Source of the DNA: Rummeliibacillus sp. POC4
GTDB taxonomy: Bacteria; Bacillota; Bacilli; Bacillales_A; Planococcaceae
Length of the DNA: 64,000 bases
Assembly: GCF_003576525.1 (NCBI RefSeq)
Contig: NZ_QWUA01000009.1
Location: 25,182-89,181 of the forward strand
Reading direction: 5' to 3'
The notes below the pieces were generated by a model. That model was not told the origin of the DNA, made no database searches, and saw only the letters and a program-made list of their open reading frames with translations. The position numbers were made by a program, and so were the translations under genes. Shown here piece after piece: positions 1-8,487 of the stretch (within the stretch, counting starts at the first letter, position 1; each line of letters begins with the position of its first letter).

Positions 1-2199
1 GTCTTGTACGATGCGCCAGTCTGGACGAGATTCACCAAGTGGAGGTAATACTTCATATAAACGTTGAACACGACGTTCAGTATTTGTGAAAGTACCTTCT
101 TTTTCTAATGAAGGAGAAGCTGGTAAGATAACGTCTGCATATTGAGCAGTACGAGATAAGAATACATCTTCTACAACACAGAATTCTAAGTGAGATAATA
201 CTTCGTCAATGTGGTTAGCGTTCGAATCAACTAATGCCATATCTTCACCGACGATGTACATAGCTTTCATTTTGTTTTCCATAACGGCATCAAGCATAGC
301 CATGTTTGTACGACCCGGTGTTGCTGGGATTTTCGCACCGTAAGCTTCTTCGAATTTCGCACGAGCTGCATCATCCGTTACTTTTTGATAGCCTGGGAAA
401 AGGTTTGGTAATGTACCCATGTCACAAGCACCTTGTACGTTGTTGTGACCGCGTAATGGATAAGCACCTGCACCTGGGCGACGGTAGTTACCTGTTGCTA
501 ATAATAGGTTTGAGATAGCAGCAGAAGTGTAAGAACCACCAGTATTTTGTGTAACACCCATACCCCAAAGTACACATGTACCATCAGCATCGCGAATCAT
601 TTCAGCAATGTTAATCAATGTAGCTTGTGGGATTTTTGTTTCTTTTTCAGCATATTCAAGTGTGTATTTTTCTAATACTTTTTTGAATGCTTCATAATCA
701 TTTACGTTTTCGTCAATGAATTTTTGATCGTGCCAGCCTTGGTCAATCATGTATTTTGTAACAGCCATTAACCACACTTGGTCCGTACCTTGTTGAGGAC
801 GAATGTGAATGTCTGAGCGTTCAGCCATTTCATTTTTACGGATATCGGCAACGATTAATTTTTGACCATGTAATTTGTGTGCACGTTTTACACGTGTTGC
901 AAGTACTGGGTGACCTTCAGCTGGGTTTGCACCAATGATGATAACAAGACCTGCTTTAGCAATATCTTTAATTGTACCTGCGTCACCACCGATACCAACT
1001 GTGCGGCTTAAGCCGTCTGTTGCTGGAGATTGGCAATAACGTGAACAGTTGTCAACGTCATTTGTGTTGAATAATTGACGTGCCATTTTTTGAATAAGGT
1101 AGTTTTCTTCATTTGTAATTTTAGAAGATGAGATAAAGCCGACTGAACCAGGACCGTGTTCTTTTTGAATACCGCCTAATTTAGAAGCAACTAAATCTAA
1201 TGCTTCATCCCAAGAAGCTTCTACAAACTCATCGCCTTTACGGATTAATGGTTTTGTAATACGGTCTTCTGAATTTACGAAGTCCCAACCAAATTTACCT
1301 TTAACACATGTAGAAATAGCATTAACAGGACCATCAGATGGTTGTACTTTTAAGAGATGACGACCTTTTGTCCAAACTTCGAATGTACAACCGACACCAC
1401 AGAAAGTACATACAGTTTTTGTTTTCTTAGTACGTTTGCTTCGCATAGCAGCTTCAATTTCAGAGATAGCGAAGATACCGCTATATCCAGGTTCTACTTC
1501 TTTGATTACATCAATCATTGGATCTAGCATATCTTGTTCTAGTCCAGTCATAAAACCAGCTTCGCCAAGCATTGATTTTTCCATCAACGCGTTACATGGA
1601 CAAATAGATACACATTGACCACAGCTAACGCATGAAGAATCATTGATATCAACGCCTTCATCCCAAATAACACGAGGACGTTCAGCTTCCCAATCAATCG
1701 AAATAGTTTCATTTACTTGAAGGTTTTGGCACACTTCAACGCATTGACCACAAGCGATACATTGGTTTGGATCATAGCGATAAAATGGATGTGACATATC
1801 TACTTCTGAAGGGTCCACTTTTGGTTTGTATTCATATTTTTGATGTTCAACTTCCATCATTTCTACCGTATTGTGTAGTTTACAGTTACCATTGTTATTA
1901 TCACAAACTGTACAATATAACATATGGTTTTCTAGTAAACGGTCCATAGCTTCAGTACGAGCTTCTACGGCTTTTTGTGATGTAAGTTCTACATTCATTC
2001 CATCCATTGCTTTTGTTGAACATGAACGAACAAGTTGACCATCTACTTCAACGATACATGTATCGCAAGTTTGAATAGGGTCCACTTCTGGTACATGACA
2101 AATTTGTGGATGTGGAATTTCATTTTTGTTAATGACGTCTAAAATCGACTCGCCAGGACTTACTTCATAAGGCGTGCCGTTAATCTTCATCTTCGTCAT
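1..2199 (-). CDS. fdhA: Formate dehydrogenase alpha subunit, molybdopterin type (N-terminal 733 codons)
   Basis: Catalytic subunit that oxidises formate to CO2 in the cytoplasm using a Mo/W-bis-MGD cofactor. Reverse-strand translation from ATG 2199 gives, in order, a 2Fe-2S ferredoxin domain (CHVPEVDPIQTCDTC), a His/Cys cluster segment with CTVCDNNNGNC, two 4Fe-4S motifs (CIACGQCVEVC and CVSCGQCVSICPC), then the molybdopterin domain with CTFCGVGC and NCSRYCQSPATDG. The Mo ligand is an ordinary Cys, so this is not a selenoprotein. Domain order matches the Bacillus YjgC/YrhE family of about 980 residues; the C-terminus lies beyond base 1. The start is set by TAGGAGG about 6 bases upstream. It diverges from the DUF2294/fdhD genes. 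A terminator-like hairpin lies in its leader. Confidence 0.95.
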   Translation of the reverse strand, partial: MTKMKINGTPYEVSPGESILDVINKNEIPHPQICHVPEVDPIQTCDTCIVEVDGQLVRSCSTKAMDGMNVELTSQKAVEARTEAMDRLLENHMLYCTVCDNNNGNCKLHNTVEMMEVEHQKYEYKPKVDPSEVDMSHPFYRYDPNQCIACGQCVEVCQNLQVNETISIDWEAERPRVIWDEGVDINDSSCVSCGQCVSICPCNALMEKSMLGEAGFMTGLEQDMLDPMIDVIKEVEPGYSGIFAISEIEAAMRSKRTKKTKTVCTFCGVGCTFEVWTKGRHLLKVQPSDGPVNAISTCVKGKFGWDFVNSEDRITKPLIRKGDEFVEASWDEALDLVASKLGGIQKEHGPGSVGFISSSKITNEENYLIQKMARQLFNTNDVDNCSRYCQSPATDGLSRTVGIGGDAGTIKDIAKAGLVIIIGANPAEGHPVLATRVKRAHKLHGQKLIVADIRKNEMAERSDIHIRPQQGTDQVWLMAVTKYMIDQGWHDQKFIDENVNDYEAFKKVLEKYTLEYAEKETKIPQATLINIAEMIRDADGTCVLWGMGVTQNTGGSYTSAAISNLLLATGNYRRPGAGAYPLRGHNNVQGACDMGTLPNLFPGYQKVTDDAARAKFEEAYGAKIPATPGRTNMAMLDAVMENKMKAMYIVGEDMALVDSNANHIDEVLSHLEFCVVEDVFLSRTAQYADVILPASPSLEKEGTFTNTERRVQRLYEVLPPLGESRPDWRIVQD

Positions 2200-2220
2200 A
2201 TTATTGCCTCCTATTTTCTC

Positions 2221-2289
2221 AAAATAAAAAAATCCACCATGAACATATACACTTCGAACTAAAAGAGTATATAAAAATTCATGGTGGAT
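2221..2289 (-). promoter_or_regulatory. Leader hairpin with U-tract upstream of fdhA (putative attenuator)
   Basis: On the minus strand a perfect 12-bp stem pairs 2278-2289 with 2232-2243 (ATCCACCATGAA against TTCATGGTGGAT), with an inner ATATAC/GTATAT pairing at 2267-2272 and 2245-2250. It is followed by a run of T at 2225-2231. This is the form of an intrinsic terminator, yet it sits only about 20 bases before the fdhA ribosome site and no gene on the same strand lies upstream. That position suggests premature termination controlled by an unseen signal. I did not recognise a known riboswitch class. Confidence 0.6.
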
Positions 2290-2740
2290 AAGAGTTTTAA
2301 CAGATCTTGCTAAAAGACCAATCCAAGATTTTTTTGAGATGATAAAATAAAATCAAAACATTAGTAATTCAATATTTTGGCTTCATTTTGGTCATGCATA
2401 CCATTATAAGCTTTAGAAAAAAATATAACAATATGAATACGTATATAAAAAATTTTTTGAATTATTATAAATGATTTAATGTTTAATTAGTTTATACTGA
2501 ATTCAAGATATGTTAATTAAATTGCTATAATGATTGGAAAAGCAAATCTTATATTTTTTTATTACAAAAAATTTTTTTGGGTAAGTTATATATAAGATAA
2601 AACTATTTTGTCAAAATAAATTTCCAAAAATTAGACCTTTAAATTTTATTGTAATTGCTATATGATTAACGAATTGTAGAGATGGATAAGCTTAAGTTCC
2701 CAAAAATATTCCGTTTTTTTTCGATAGGAGGATACGCATT
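2290..2740. other. AT-rich divergent intergenic region
   Basis: Very AT-rich spacer between the fdhA leader and the DUF2294 gene. It should carry the divergent promoters for both directions, but I could not single out a convincing -35/-10 pair. The only firm element is the ribosome site ATAGGAGGATACGC just before 2741. No coding sequence of credible composition was seen. Confidence 0.5.
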
Positions 2741-3091
2741 ATGTCAAAAAAAGTGCATGAATTTAATGACATTATCCGAAAGCTTCGCAAAGATTTATTT
2801 GGTAAAGGTCCTGAACGTATTAATACTATATTTGTGGAAAATATGGCAGTTTCAACACTTTATGGTAATATAACACCTACAGAAAAATTTATCGCAAGTA
2901 CAAAAGATGGATTGGAAATGGTACATGCTGCACGTACAAAACTAATTCAAGATTTGTATGCGAAAGCAACACCTGAAGGTATGGAAGAATTGATGCAAGC
3001 AAAATTATTGCATCTATTTTCAGATATCAAGGTTGATCTCGATATGGCTGTTTCTGTTTTTATCTTTGACCGAAATATTGACGAACACTAG
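2741..3091 (+). CDS. DUF2294 / MpsC-like protein
   Basis: A 116-residue soluble protein of the DUF2294 family, which Pfam relates to MpsC, a component described for a sodium-translocating system in staphylococci. Recognisable parts are the N-terminal helix with VHEFNDIIRKLRKDL, the segment GPERINTIFVENMAV and the C-terminal VFIFDRNIDEH. A strong ribosome site (TAGGAGG) precedes ATG 2741; the overlapping longer frame from 2682 is noise. The stop is 8 bases before fdhD, so the two are probably co-transcribed. A role in formate or Moco metabolism is suggested only by this neighbourhood. Confidence 0.8.
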   Translation: MSKKVHEFNDIIRKLRKDLFGKGPERINTIFVENMAVSTLYGNITPTEKFIASTKDGLEMVHAARTKLIQDLYAKATPEGMEELMQAKLLHLFSDIKVDLDMAVSVFIFDRNIDEH

Positions 3092-3099
3092 GAGGATCT

Positions 3100-3894
3100 A
3101 TGGATACTGAAATTAAAAAAGAAATTCTTCGAGTAGAAAATGGGCAAGTGCAAAAAGTTGAAGATACAATCGTAACAGAATATGCTGTAACCGTTAAAGT
3201 TAATCAACAAGAATTTGTTACGATGGTTTGCACGCCAGAATATGTCAAAGATATGGTTATTGGCTATTTAGCCTCAGAAAAAGTGATTACTCACTTTGAC
3301 GACATTGAAAATATTTGGTTTCAAGAAAAAGAGGGCGTTGTACACGTCCAAACCAAAAAGGTAAACCCATTTGCGAATAAGTTACAAAATAAGCGCTATA
3401 TTACATCCTGCTGTGGAATGAGCAGACAGGGGTTTGTATTTGCGAGTGATGCACTAACTGCTAAGACAATGGAAGATATTCATATTCAATTGACTCCACA
3501 AAATTGTTTTGACCTTATGCAAAATATGCAGGACAATGCAGTGACCTTTCAAAAAACAGGTGGGGTTCACAATGCAGCCTTATGTGATGCTAAAGACATT
3601 ATTTTGAGTCGTAAGGATATTGGCCGCCACAATGCGCTTGATAAAATTTATGGCTATTGCTTACAAAATGATATTTCGATTCACGATAAGGTTATTGTAT
3701 TTAGTGGCCGTATTTCATCGGAAATTTTAGTTAAGGTGTCTAAAATCGGATGTGAAATCATTCTTTCTAAGTCAGCTCCAACTGAATTAGCTTTACAATT
3801 AGCAGAACAATTAGGAATAACAACTGTAGGATTTATTCGTCAAAATTCGTTAAATGTATATACACATCCAGAACGAATTCTATTAGATGTATAA
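3100..3894 (+). CDS. fdhD: FdhD, sulfurtransferase/carrier for formate dehydrogenase maturation
   Basis: FdhD moves sulfur from a cysteine desulfurase to the molybdenum cofactor of formate dehydrogenase, which is needed for activity. The 264-residue length is normal. Visible family features are the adjacent cysteines C104-C105 in TSCCGMS, the segment QKTGGVHNAAL and the conserved DIGRHNALDKI followed by VFSGRISSEILVK. The start ATG 3100 follows AGGAGG closely. It lies in a probable operon with the DUF2294 gene upstream and moaA 33 bases downstream, opposite to fdhA, its likely client. Confidence 0.95.
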   Translation: MDTEIKKEILRVENGQVQKVEDTIVTEYAVTVKVNQQEFVTMVCTPEYVKDMVIGYLASEKVITHFDDIENIWFQEKEGVVHVQTKKVNPFANKLQNKRYITSCCGMSRQGFVFASDALTAKTMEDIHIQLTPQNCFDLMQNMQDNAVTFQKTGGVHNAALCDAKDIILSRKDIGRHNALDKIYGYCLQNDISIHDKVIVFSGRISSEILVKVSKIGCEIILSKSAPTELALQLAEQLGITTVGFIRQNSLNVYTHPERILLDV

Positions 3895-3927
3895 GTTTAG
3901 CAGTATCTGAACAAGGAGATGAAAAGC

Positions 3928-4938
3928 ATGAATTTGATACAAGATCAATATAAGCGCCCATTGAGAGATTTACGTATTTCCGTAACGGATCGTTGCAATT
4001 TTCGTTGCCGCTATTGCATGCCAGAGGAAATTTTTGGACCGGACTATGCCTTTTTACCATCTCAACAAATATTGTCATTTGATGAAATTGAGCGACTTGT
4101 TAAAATCTTTGTTTCTTTTGGTGTAAAAAAGATTCGTATTACAGGCGGTGAGCCTTTATTGCGAAAAAATATTGTAGAACTTATTGAGCGACTTCATCTT
4201 TTGCCTGGCGTAGAAGATATTGCGATGACGACAAATGGTTCACTATTAAAAAGTTTTGCAGAGGATTTAGCAAAAGCAGGATTGTCACGTGTATCTGTTA
4301 GTCTAGATTCTTTAAATGAAGAACGCTTTTTATCCATGAATGGTCAACGTGGTAAAGTGAAAAATGTTCTTGCTGGAATTGAAAAAGCAGCTCAAGCAGG
4401 AATCCAGGTCAAAGTCAATATGGTTGTACAAAAGGGAAAAAATGAACAAGATATCATTCCTATGGCTCAATTCTTTAAAGACAAAAAACATACATTAAGA
4501 TTTATAGAATATATGGATGTAGGAAATTCCAATGGCTGGCGCCTAGATGATGTTGTATCGAAAAAAGAAATTCTTCATGCGATTCAGCAATTTTCACCGA
4601 TAGAGCCATTAAGTCCTAATTATAAAGGAGAAGTGGCTACTCGTTATCAGTACAAAGATAGTGATCAAGAAATAGGTATTATTTCTTCTGTGACCGATTC
4701 ATTTTGTTCTACTTGTTCACGAGCACGTATTTCAGCTGAAGGAAAGCTTTATACTTGCTTATTTGCAACAGAAGGTACAGATTTACTTAAGCTTTTACGC
4801 TCTGGAGAAACTGATGAGACAATTGCAAAATGCATTGCCGACGTCTGGCAGAATAGGACAGATCGCTATTCTGATGAGCGAAAAGAGCACACTTCATCCC
4901 CTAAGAGAAAGATAGAAATGTCTCATATTGGTGGATGA
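3928..4938 (+). CDS. moaA: GTP 3',8-cyclase MoaA (radical SAM)
   Basis: First enzyme of Moco synthesis: converts GTP to 3',8-cyclo-GTP with S-adenosylmethionine. The radical-SAM cluster is C23, C27 and C30 in [10 protein letters not shown], and the C-terminal cluster is in [12 protein letters not shown] with a third Cys in LYTCLF. The protein ends in Gly-Gly, as MoaA proteins do. I chose ATG 3928 (336 residues) over 3919 because AAGGAG at 3913-3918 abuts the first ATG but is 9 bases from the second. It is clustered with fdhD and the FNT channel, apart from the other moa genes. Confidence 0.96.
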   Translation: MNLIQDQYKRPLRDLRISVTDRCNFRCRYCMPEEIFGPDYAFLPSQQILSFDEIERLVKIFVSFGVKKIRITGGEPLLRKNIVELIERLHLLPGVEDIAMTTNGSLLKSFAEDLAKAGLSRVSVSLDSLNEERFLSMNGQRGKVKNVLAGIEKAAQAGIQVKVNMVVQKGKNEQDIIPMAQFFKDKKHTLRFIEYMDVGNSNGWRLDDVVSKKEILHAIQQFSPIEPLSPNYKGEVATRYQYKDSDQEIGIISSVTDSFCSTCSRARISAEGKLYTCLFATEGTDLLKLLRSGETDETIAKCIADVWQNRTDRYSDERKEHTSSPKRKIEMSHIGG

Positions 4939-4966
4939 TAAATTGATAGAAAAGAGGATTTATAGA

Positions 4967-5749
4967 ATGGCAGTTAATAAACCAGAAGAAATTACACAAA
5001 TCGCCATTAATGCAGGTGTAACTAAAGTAAATAGTTCAATTTTAAAGATGTTAATCTTAGGATTTTTAGGGGGCGCATTTATCGCCTTAGGTTTTTTACT
5101 CGATATTCGAGTTAGTGGTAGTATGCCAGAAGCATGGGGAAGCTTCTCAACATTTGTAGGTGCAACAGTATTCCCATTAGGCCTTATTTTAGTATTATTA
5201 GCAGGTGCTGAATTAATCACAGGAAATATGATGTCTGTAGCAATGGCTTTATATGCTAAGAAAATTTCAATTCCAGCATTATTAAAAAACTGGTTTTGGG
5301 TAACACTTGCCAACTTAGTTGGTGCTTTATTTGTAGCTTACTTCTTTGGACATGTTGTTGGCTTAACAGAAACAGGACCATTTTTAGATAAAACAGTAGC
5401 TATCGCAAAAGCAAAAACTGCTGATTCTTTCTTACAAACATTTATTTCTGCTGCTGGTTGTAACTGGCTTGTATGTTTAGCTGTTTGGTTATCTTTCGGT
5501 GCGACTGATTTTGGTGGTAAAGTTGCAGGTATTTGGTTCCCTGTTACAGCGTTTGTTGCAATTGGTTTCCAACACGTTGTTGCCAATATGTTCGTTATTC
5601 CAGCTGCAATTTTTGCAGGACAAGTTACTTGGCGAGCATTCGTAGGAAATGTTATCCCAGCTTTCTTAGGAAATGTTGTTGGTGGTGCCATTTTTTTTGG
5701 CTTATTCTACTATATTTCATATGCAAAATCAAAAACTACAACAAAATAA
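4967..5749 (+). CDS. Formate/nitrite transporter (FNT) family channel
   Basis: A 260-residue integral membrane protein of the FocA/NirC family. Hydrophobic helices recur through the chain (for example around VFPLGLILVLLAGAELITGN and MFVIPAAIFAG), and the conserved features GAFIALGF, GAELITGNM and the central CNWLVCLAVWLS are present. Start ATG 4967 follows AGAGGA at 7 bases; the longer frame from 4928 would overlap moaA. Because it ends the fdhD-moaA group next to formate dehydrogenase, formate is the most likely substrate, but nitrite cannot be excluded from sequence. Confidence 0.9.
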   Translation: MAVNKPEEITQIAINAGVTKVNSSILKMLILGFLGGAFIALGFLLDIRVSGSMPEAWGSFSTFVGATVFPLGLILVLLAGAELITGNMMSVAMALYAKKISIPALLKNWFWVTLANLVGALFVAYFFGHVVGLTETGPFLDKTVAIAKAKTADSFLQTFISAAGCNWLVCLAVWLSFGATDFGGKVAGIWFPVTAFVAIGFQHVVANMFVIPAAIFAGQVTWRAFVGNVIPAFLGNVVGGAIFFGLFYYISYAKSKTTTK

Positions 5750-5770
5750 AACAAAATAAAGAACACAAAA

Positions 5771-5793
5771 AAACCGGCTTATGCCGGTTTTTT
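5771..5793. terminator. Bidirectional terminator between FNT gene and moaC
   Basis: Perfect stem AACCGGC / GCCGGTT with a TTAT loop, flanked by A-run and T-run, in the convergent gap between the FNT gene and moaC. It can serve both directions. Confidence 0.85.
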
Positions 5794-6280
5794 AAAAACG
5801 TTCATTTAAAAAGGTACCGCTTTTACCACCAGTTTTTTGTACAAGATAAGTGTCTTGAATCACCATCGATTTATCGACAGCCTTGCACATATCGTAGAAG
5901 GTTAGAGCAGCAATGGAGACAGCTGTTAATGCTTCCATCTCAACCCCTGTATTTCCTTTACATTTTACAAGTACTTCTATATGAAGTGCGTACCCTGAAT
6001 CTGTTTTTTCGTAGTTAAATGTAAAATCCGTCCCCTGTAACATGATAGTGTGACACATCGGAATAAGATCAGAGGTTTTCTTTGCGCCCATAATTCCTGC
6101 AATTTGTGCAACTTGTGTGGGATCTCCCTTTTTAATATTCCCTTGTTGAATGGCTTCGTATAATTTAGTTGATAATAGAACAGTACTTCGTGCAATAGCT
6201 GTTCGTTTCGTTTCTTTTTTTTCGGATATATCGACCATTTTAGGACGACCTTCTTCATTCCAATGCGTAAATTCAGTCAT
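5792..6280 (-). CDS. moaC: Cyclic pyranopterin monophosphate synthase MoaC
   Basis: Converts 3',8-cyclo-GTP, the MoaA product, to cyclic pyranopterin monophosphate. The 162-residue length is typical. Family features are [16 protein letters not shown] near the N-terminus, the active-site region [24 protein letters not shown] and the closing [11 protein letters not shown] with KTGGKSG. It is last of three genes on this strand and overlaps mobA by a few bases, so translation is probably coupled. It is read away from moeB and ends on the terminator at 5771. Confidence 0.96.
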   Translation of the reverse strand: MTEFTHWNEEGRPKMVDISEKKETKRTAIARSTVLLSTKLYEAIQQGNIKKGDPTQVAQIAGIMGAKKTSDLIPMCHTIMLQGTDFTFNYEKTDSGYALHIEVLVKCKGNTGVEMEALTAVSIAALTFYDMCKAVDKSMVIQDTYLVQKTGGKSGTFLNERF

Positions 6281-6875
6281 GATAAACTCCTTTTTTGTGC
6301 TGTATTGAGTAATTGGGCCAATCAGTTATGGCGTTAATATTGATGAATACTTGCTCATCATCTGGGATAGATACATAGCAAACATTCAGTTGGTTGAGTA
6401 ATGATTGCATACTTCTTTTATTTTGCTGCAATAATTTTTCTGTTTTTTGCAATACACGACGATGGTAGAGTGCAGCTAGTGGCTGTATTTTATCCGATTG
6501 CATAGGTACGATAGCGTCATATGTATCGTCTACAACGGATAACATCTTGTTAACAAAAGATGTTGTTATATAGGGCATATCACATGCAAGTACGAAAAAC
6601 CAATCGGCATCTGGTGTATTGGATATAATATGATGTATCGCAAAAAGCGGTCCTTGATGTACTGTTTTCTCGATACTCAAGCGAACATCCTTGTCTTTGA
6701 ATTTCGTGGATAATGATGCGTTTGTTGAAATAATAAGTGGTTTAAGTCCAGTTTTTTTTAATGCTTGTAAGCTATATTGATATAAGAGTTGCCCATTGAA
6801 ATTTTCAAACATTTTTGGCTTTCCATATCTAGAGGATTGACCACCAGCTAATACGACACCTGCAATTTTTGTCAT
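6273..6875 (-). CDS. mobA: Molybdenum cofactor guanylyltransferase MobA
   Basis: Transfers GMP from GTP to molybdopterin to make the guanine dinucleotide form used by formate dehydrogenase. The nucleotidyltransferase signature [15 protein letters not shown] is at the N-terminus and the metal-binding region is FVLACDMPY. Length is 200 residues, normal for the family. It overlaps moaB by 4 bases upstream and moaC downstream. Presence of mobA and mobB together agrees with a bis-MGD enzyme next door. Confidence 0.93.
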   Translation of the reverse strand: MTKIAGVVLAGGQSSRYGKPKMFENFNGQLLYQYSLQALKKTGLKPLIISTNASLSTKFKDKDVRLSIEKTVHQGPLFAIHHIISNTPDADWFFVLACDMPYITTSFVNKMLSVVDDTYDAIVPMQSDKIQPLAALYHRRVLQKTEKLLQQNKRSMQSLLNQLNVCYVSIPDDEQVFININAITDWPNYSIQHKKGVYHD

Positions 6876-7363
6876 CGATGTAACTCACCTATAAAATGTT
6901 GCACTGTAGGAATGATGAGTTTACTCATCCCAAGTTTAACTGCATTTGTTGAACCAGGTAGTGCATAAATAGCAGTTTGTTTTAAGCAACCGGCAACAGC
7001 GCGACTAAACATGGCACGCGGACCTATTTCTTCATAGCTCAATGAGCGAAATAGTTCACCAAACCCATGCATTTCTTTTTCAAAAAGCGGTGTTAATGCT
7101 TCATATGTGACATCTCGTAACGTAAATCCTGTACCACCTGTTACAATGATTGCATTAATAGCATCATCATCACACCAAGCTTGTACTTGTTGATCAATTG
7201 TGGCAGCATCATCTTTTACAATACAATAATCAGCAGTGTGAAATCCAACTTCTTCAAGAAGTGCTTTAATTTGTTGGCCACCCTTATCTGTCTCTATTGT
7301 GCGGGTATCACTAACAGTTAAAACTGCAGCATGTATGTCACGATCTTTATGGGTTGGATGCAT
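6872..7363 (-). CDS. moaB: Molybdenum cofactor biosynthesis protein MoaB (MogA-like fold)
   Basis: MoaB belongs to the molybdopterin adenylyltransferase fold family and is found in most Bacillales Moco clusters. Seen are VLTVSDTRT at the start, IVTGGTGFTLRDVT and the substrate-binding YALPGSTNAVKLG. I place the start at ATG 7363 (163 residues) because AGGAGG lies 6 bases before it; the longer frame to 7390 includes the ribosome site itself. It heads the moaB-mobA-moaC operon and diverges from moeB across a 94-base AT-rich gap that must hold both promoters. Confidence 0.93.
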   Translation of the reverse strand: MHPTHKDRDIHAAVLTVSDTRTIETDKGGQQIKALLEEVGFHTADYCIVKDDAATIDQQVQAWCDDDAINAIIVTGGTGFTLRDVTYEALTPLFEKEMHGFGELFRSLSYEEIGPRAMFSRAVAGCLKQTAIYALPGSTNAVKLGMSKLIIPTVQHFIGELHR

Positions 7364-7457
7364 TGTGAATCCTCCTATTGATAGAATCAATGATTAATTA
7401 TAACGATATAAAATGAAAGGTCAAATAAAATTTAATAAGAGAAAGGCAGAGTTTTAA

Positions 7458-8474
7458 ATGAATGATCGATATTCTAGACAACAATTGTTTCAGCCGATTG
7501 GTGAAAAAGGGCAGGAACTATTGCAACAAAAACATGTACTTATTGTAGGAGCTGGAGCATTAGGTAGTGCTAGTGCAGAGGCTATTGTACGAGCCGGTGT
7601 AGGTAAAGTGACAATTGTGGACCGAGATTATGTTGAATGGAGTAATTTACAACGTCAACAATTGTATAGTGAAGAAGAAGCTGAGCAAAAAATACCTAAG
7701 GCAGTTGCAGCACAGGATAGATTAAAACGTATTAATTCGAACGTGGAGATTCATGGAATCGTCATGGATGCAAGAGCAGAGTCACTAGAGAGTATCGTAC
7801 ATGATGTAGATATTATGATTGATGGTACTGACAATTTTGATATTCGTTTTGTTATGAATGATCTAGCACAAAAATACCAAATTCCTTGGATATATGGCTC
7901 GTGCGTTGGAAGTTACGGTACAACTTATACGATCATTCCTGGAAAAACTCCATGCCTTCACTGTTTAATGCAGTCAGTGCCGAATATGACGATTACTTGC
8001 GATACAGCAGGTATAATTAGTCCAACTGTTCAAATAGTAGCAGCTTATCAAGTAGCAGAGGCTTTGAAAATTTTAGTGGGAGATTGGAACGCTGTATGTA
8101 AGACGTATCGAACCTTTGATGTTTGGAATAATCAGCATTATGATATGCGTGTACAAAATGCGAAAAAAGATGATTGTCTGTCATGCGGTGAAAGCGCAAT
8201 TTACCCATATCTATCTTATGAAAATCAAACAAAAGTGGATGTATTATGTGGACGGAATGCTGTACAAATTCGCCCAGTTCGACCAGATGGGTATAATTTA
8301 AATTACTTAGCACAGCAACTTCAAAAGCATGGCACTATTCAACAAAATCCATATTTAATATCATGTCAATTAAAGGATTATCGCCTGGTGATTTTTAAGG
8401 ATGGTCGAGTACTTGTACATGGTACAAATGATGCAAAGCAAGCAAAAAATTTATATTACAGTTTATTAGGTTAA
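7458..8474 (+). CDS. moeB: MoeB/ThiF-family adenylyltransferase
   Basis: E1-like enzyme that adenylates the C-terminal Gly of MoaD so that it can be thiocarboxylated. Nucleotide-binding GAGALG is at residues 31-36, followed by DRDYVEWSNLQRQ and the Zn-binding pairs CLHC and CLSC. The conserved TCDTAGI region is present. At 338 residues it is longer than E. coli MoeB; the extra C-terminal portion (about residues 240-338) resembles no rhodanese motif that I can see. A ThiF or HesA role is possible, but the position before moeA and the moaE/moaD genes favours MoeB. Confidence 0.88.
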   Translation: MNDRYSRQQLFQPIGEKGQELLQQKHVLIVGAGALGSASAEAIVRAGVGKVTIVDRDYVEWSNLQRQQLYSEEEAEQKIPKAVAAQDRLKRINSNVEIHGIVMDARAESLESIVHDVDIMIDGTDNFDIRFVMNDLAQKYQIPWIYGSCVGSYGTTYTIIPGKTPCLHCLMQSVPNMTITCDTAGIISPTVQIVAAYQVAEALKILVGDWNAVCKTYRTFDVWNNQHYDMRVQNAKKDDCLSCGESAIYPYLSYENQTKVDVLCGRNAVQIRPVRPDGYNLNYLAQQLQKHGTIQQNPYLISCQLKDYRLVIFKDGRVLVHGTNDAKQAKNLYYSLLG

Positions 8475-8487
8475 GGAGCGTATGAAA

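Noticed and set aside
306..518. Plus-strand open frames inside the first 2 kb (306, 1436, 1767)
   Set aside because: They lie antisense to the well-supported formate dehydrogenase frame.
1..2199. Selenocysteine in formate dehydrogenase
   Set aside because: The metal ligand position is an ordinary Cys codon in NCSRYCQSP and no in-frame TGA was met.
5338..5691. Antisense open frames opposite the FNT channel gene (also 4960-5313)
   Set aside because: Low-complexity shadow products of a hydrophobic gene; no start signals.
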